From NCBI GenBank assembly GCA_900550135.1, contig URQO01000041.1:1-16486 (forward strand): a stretch of DNA of 16,486 nt, written 5' to 3'. Position numbers and translations under genes: made by a program. The stretch's first letter is position 1, and each line of letters begins with the position of its first letter. Source of the DNA: an uncultured Eubacterium sp. (GTDB lineage: Bacteria; Bacillota; Clostridia; Lachnospirales; Lachnospiraceae). The notes beneath the pieces were generated by a model, which ran no database searches, was not told where the DNA came from, and was given only the letters and a program-made list of their open reading frames with translations. Of the stretch, positions 14,631-16,486 are shown in pieces.

Positions 14631-16118
14631 CTAATCCAAATAACTATCAAATACTTCTTTTGCACAATTTACAGCTGAATTGCTTCCTTCAGGCATATTT
14701 TCAAGTACAACTGCAATTGCAATTTTTTTCTTTCCTTTTTTTGCATAACCTACAAACCAGGAGTTAACATTATCATTTTTATCAACTTCTGCTGTACCGG
14801 TTTTTCCATAAGCATCGTAGTCTGAATTCGCCAACACTCTGCCTGTACCATAATCACATACAGCTGCCATATACTGCTGTAACTGTTTCGCCTGTCTTTT
14901 TGTCATTAATTCTTTATATTCTGTTTCTTCATTACTTTTTAGTATTTTGCCCTGACTGTTTTCGACACATTTAATAATATATGGTTTCATCAAAATTCCA
15001 TTATTTGCTATGGCCGATGCAATCATTGCCATATGAGCTGGTGAAACAGTTGTCTCGCCCTGACCTATACTTGTCTGTGTAATTTCAAACTGTGATGATT
15101 TACTGTTAAGTGCAAATACACTTTCATTATAATCCATATCCAAAGGTAACGGACTGTTAAACAAAAGTTGTTTTGCTGTCTTTTTAAACTTCTTCATATT
15201 AAGACCATCACCAATAGTCGAAAATGCACTATTACATGAATAAGCAAATGCATGTGTTAAATCTTCACTATAATGAGCTGTCTGGTCAAAGCAGTTTATA
15301 TGAAATCCTTTAAAATCAGCTCTTCCTGTACAATTAAAATGAAAATCATTGTAATTTTTGTTTTCCTTCATGTATTCAAGTGTTGTAACAATCTTAAATA
15401 TAGAACCCGGAATATATCTTCCCTGTGTTGCTCTGTTTACAAGTCTTGAATCTGAAGGGTCGCTTGTTATCTCATCCCACAGATTGTCTATAGTGTATGG
15501 ATCATAGGAAGGTCTTGATGTCATTGCAAGAATTGCTCCTGTGTCCGGATTCATAACAAAAATAGCTCCCTTATATCCTGCAAGACTATTGTATGCACTC
15601 TTTTGTGTACTTACACTTAAAGTTGTATAAACGTCACAACCATACTCTGCTGTTTGTGAAAAATCATCTACAATTTTTTGTACTGCATTTGTTTGAGAAG
15701 AAAGTAAATCATAATTACACATTTTCTCCAAACCATATTTTCCATGAGTTGTAATACCTATTGCATGTGAAAATATTCTTCCATATGGATATTCTCTTGT
15801 ATCATCAGAGATGTCTGTTTCAGTTCCCTTTGTATCAGTATAAGCAAGTTTCTTTTTGCTTCTACTGTAAATAGTTCCACGTATAACTGACGATGCACTT
15901 GCATCTATACGTTTATTATAACTGTTATTAACTACCTTTTGGCTTTCCTCAACTACAAAAAATACATAATATCCAATCATAAAAACAAATATAAGTGAAA
16001 TTAATATTGTAGTAAGTTTTGCCTGTTTATTCATTTTTTTACGTTCTATATTAGCGGATTTTGATTTCCTGCGTGTTTTGGATTCTTGGAATTTCCTGCG
16101 TTCTTCTCTCCTTGACAT
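14631..16118 (-). CDS. class B penicillin-binding protein (PbpA-like transpeptidase)
   Basis: This 495-residue protein has a very basic cytoplasmic N-terminus (1-35), one transmembrane helix (36-56), a short non-catalytic region, and a transpeptidase domain from about residue 180. The catalytic motifs are complete: S239-IFK (SxxK nucleophile), S294-CN, and K439-TG. It cross-links peptidoglycan outside the membrane and is the target of beta-lactams. The short N-terminal region and length resemble mycobacterial PbpA, which is also encoded beside rodA. The start at 16118 is supported by AAGGAG (16130-16125) 6 nt upstream and overlaps the FtsW/RodA gene by 68 nt; an internal ATG at residue 29 has no good Shine-Dalgarno. 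The partner polymerase is almost certainly the overlapping FtsW/RodA protein. Confidence 0.94.
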   Translation of the reverse strand: MSRREERRKFQESKTRRKSKSANIERKKMNKQAKLTTILISLIFVFMIGYYVFFVVEESQKVVNNSYNKRIDASASSVIRGTIYSRSKKKLAYTDTKGTETDISDDTREYPYGRIFSHAIGITTHGKYGLEKMCNYDLLSSQTNAVQKIVDDFSQTAEYGCDVYTTLSVSTQKSAYNSLAGYKGAIFVMNPDTGAILAMTSRPSYDPYTIDNLWDEITSDPSDSRLVNRATQGRYIPGSIFKIVTTLEYMKENKNYNDFHFNCTGRADFKGFHINCFDQTAHYSEDLTHAFAYSCNSAFSTIGDGLNMKKFKKTAKQLLFNSPLPLDMDYNESVFALNSKSSQFEITQTSIGQGETTVSPAHMAMIASAIANNGILMKPYIIKCVENSQGKILKSNEETEYKELMTKRQAKQLQQYMAAVCDYGTGRVLANSDYDAYGKTGTAEVDKNDNVNSWFVGYAKKGKKKIAIAVVLENMPEGSNSAVNCAKEVFDSYLD

Positions 16119-16486
16119 GTCCTACTCCTTTTTCCGGTGTTCTATGTCTAACCGGTTTTTGAATTGTTCCTACAATTGCCAGACCCTGTATTATGGCAAA
16201 GACAATAAGGGTACTAAGTATGGAACTTCCACCATAACTTAACAATGGAAATGTAACACCTGTTGATGGAATCATGTTAATTGCTCCACCTACTGTTACA
16301 ATAATCTGTACCGCATACTGAATGCCTAAACCAACACATACTAACTTATTAAATAAACTTATTTGCTGCATTGCCGTATTTAAAAAAGCTATAAAACATG
16401 TAAGGCATAATAATATAAGCAATACTGCAAAAATTGCACCAAATTCTTCACCAATGGCTGAGAAGATAAAATCCTGATCTACAACC
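16051..16486 (-). CDS. FtsW/RodA/SpoVE-family peptidoglycan polymerase, N-terminus beyond window
   Basis: The last 144 codons are present, open to the window edge. The visible part starts with QDFIFSAIGEEFGAIFAV, a hallmark of SEDS proteins, followed by a transmembrane helix, a segment with FNKLVCVGLGIQYAVQIIVTVGGAINMIPSTGVTFPLLSYGGSSIL split over two helices, and a last helix. The P-x-TG-V-x-F-P-LL-SYGGSS block is the conserved C-terminal signature. SEDS proteins polymerise glycan strands from lipid II together with a class B PBP, here the overlapping downstream gene. The C-terminal tail (about 35 residues, highly basic) contains the overlap. Which SEDS subtype it is (elongation, division or sporulation) cannot be told from this fragment. 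Confidence 0.94.
   Translation of the reverse strand, partial: VVDQDFIFSAIGEEFGAIFAVLLILLCLTCFIAFLNTAMQQISLFNKLVCVGLGIQYAVQIIVTVGGAINMIPSTGVTFPLLSYGGSSILSTLIVFAIIQGLAIVGTIQKPVRHRTPEKGVGHVKERRTQEIPRIQNTQEIKIR
16125..16130 (-). promoter_or_regulatory. Shine-Dalgarno of the PBP gene, inside the FtsW/RodA gene
   Basis: AAGGAG is 6 nt before the ATG at 16118 and lies within the C-terminal codons of the upstream gene. It supports a genuine 68-nt coding overlap rather than a later start. Confidence 0.8.

Noticed and set aside
1..16486. CRISPR array, mobile element, toxin-antitoxin or defence island
   Set aside because: No regular direct repeats, transposase, integrase, tRNA-targeted insertion or defence-type domains are visible; all genes are co-oriented housekeeping, envelope or transport genes.

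Overview
The window is AT-rich (GC-rich only in the tRNA and hairpin stems). Gene content and protein style point to an anaerobic Clostridia-type Firmicute, most likely Lachnospiraceae: Gram-positive DNA polymerase I without proofreading residues, QueH instead of QueG, a CsoR-type repressor with an N-terminal CxC, a heterodimeric MarR/ABC/ABC exporter cassette, and a rodA/pbpA-like pair. This taxonomic placement is inference from protein resemblance. Every supported gene lies on the minus strand, so transcription runs from high to low coordinates. No gene-free stretch exceeds 300 bases. I see no CRISPR array, transposase, integrase, phage gene or attachment site.

In transcription order: (1) 16486-14631, the 3' part of an FtsW/RodA/SpoVE-family gene overlapping a class B penicillin-binding protein by 68 nt, a peptidoglycan polymerase/transpeptidase pair. 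(2) 14584-13407, a promoter, a NUDIX hydrolase, a terminator-like hairpin, then queH (queuosine tRNA modification). (3) 13395-11760, a membrane protein with a zinc ribbon, one transmembrane helix and two chitobiase/hexosaminidase C-terminal-like repeats. (4) 11730-11562, tRNA-Leu(CAA) with a near-consensus promoter and a strong terminator. (5) 11548-7628, a CsoR-family repressor, a membrane-bound zinc-finger (anti-sigma-like) protein, polA and coaE, closely spaced and probably cotranscribed. (6) 7614-3319, a strong promoter with a 22-bp palindromic operator, a MarR regulator and two ABC exporter half-transporters whose degenerate and canonical ATP sites complement each other, with 1- and 7-nt gene overlaps. 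(7) 3289-2432, a membrane-anchored M23 peptidase. (8) 2396-1, a promoter, ridA, a cupin protein, a hairpin, an RsuA-family and a truncated RluA-family pseudouridine synthase.

Most of this is ordinary housekeeping and cell-envelope content, and I found no convincing novel multi-gene system. The points most worth a second look are the nested promoter/operator/terminator before marR, the recurring arrangement in which a terminator-like hairpin sits directly before the next gene's start with no room for a promoter (cupin|rsuA-like, tRNA-Leu|csoR-like, NUDIX|queH), the anti-sigma-like protein with no sigma factor nearby, and the zinc-ribbon/chitobiase-repeat membrane protein of unknown role. Several gene starts were moved inward from the longest ORF on the basis of Shine-Dalgarno sites; the csoR-like gene matters most, because its longest ORF runs straight through the tRNA.
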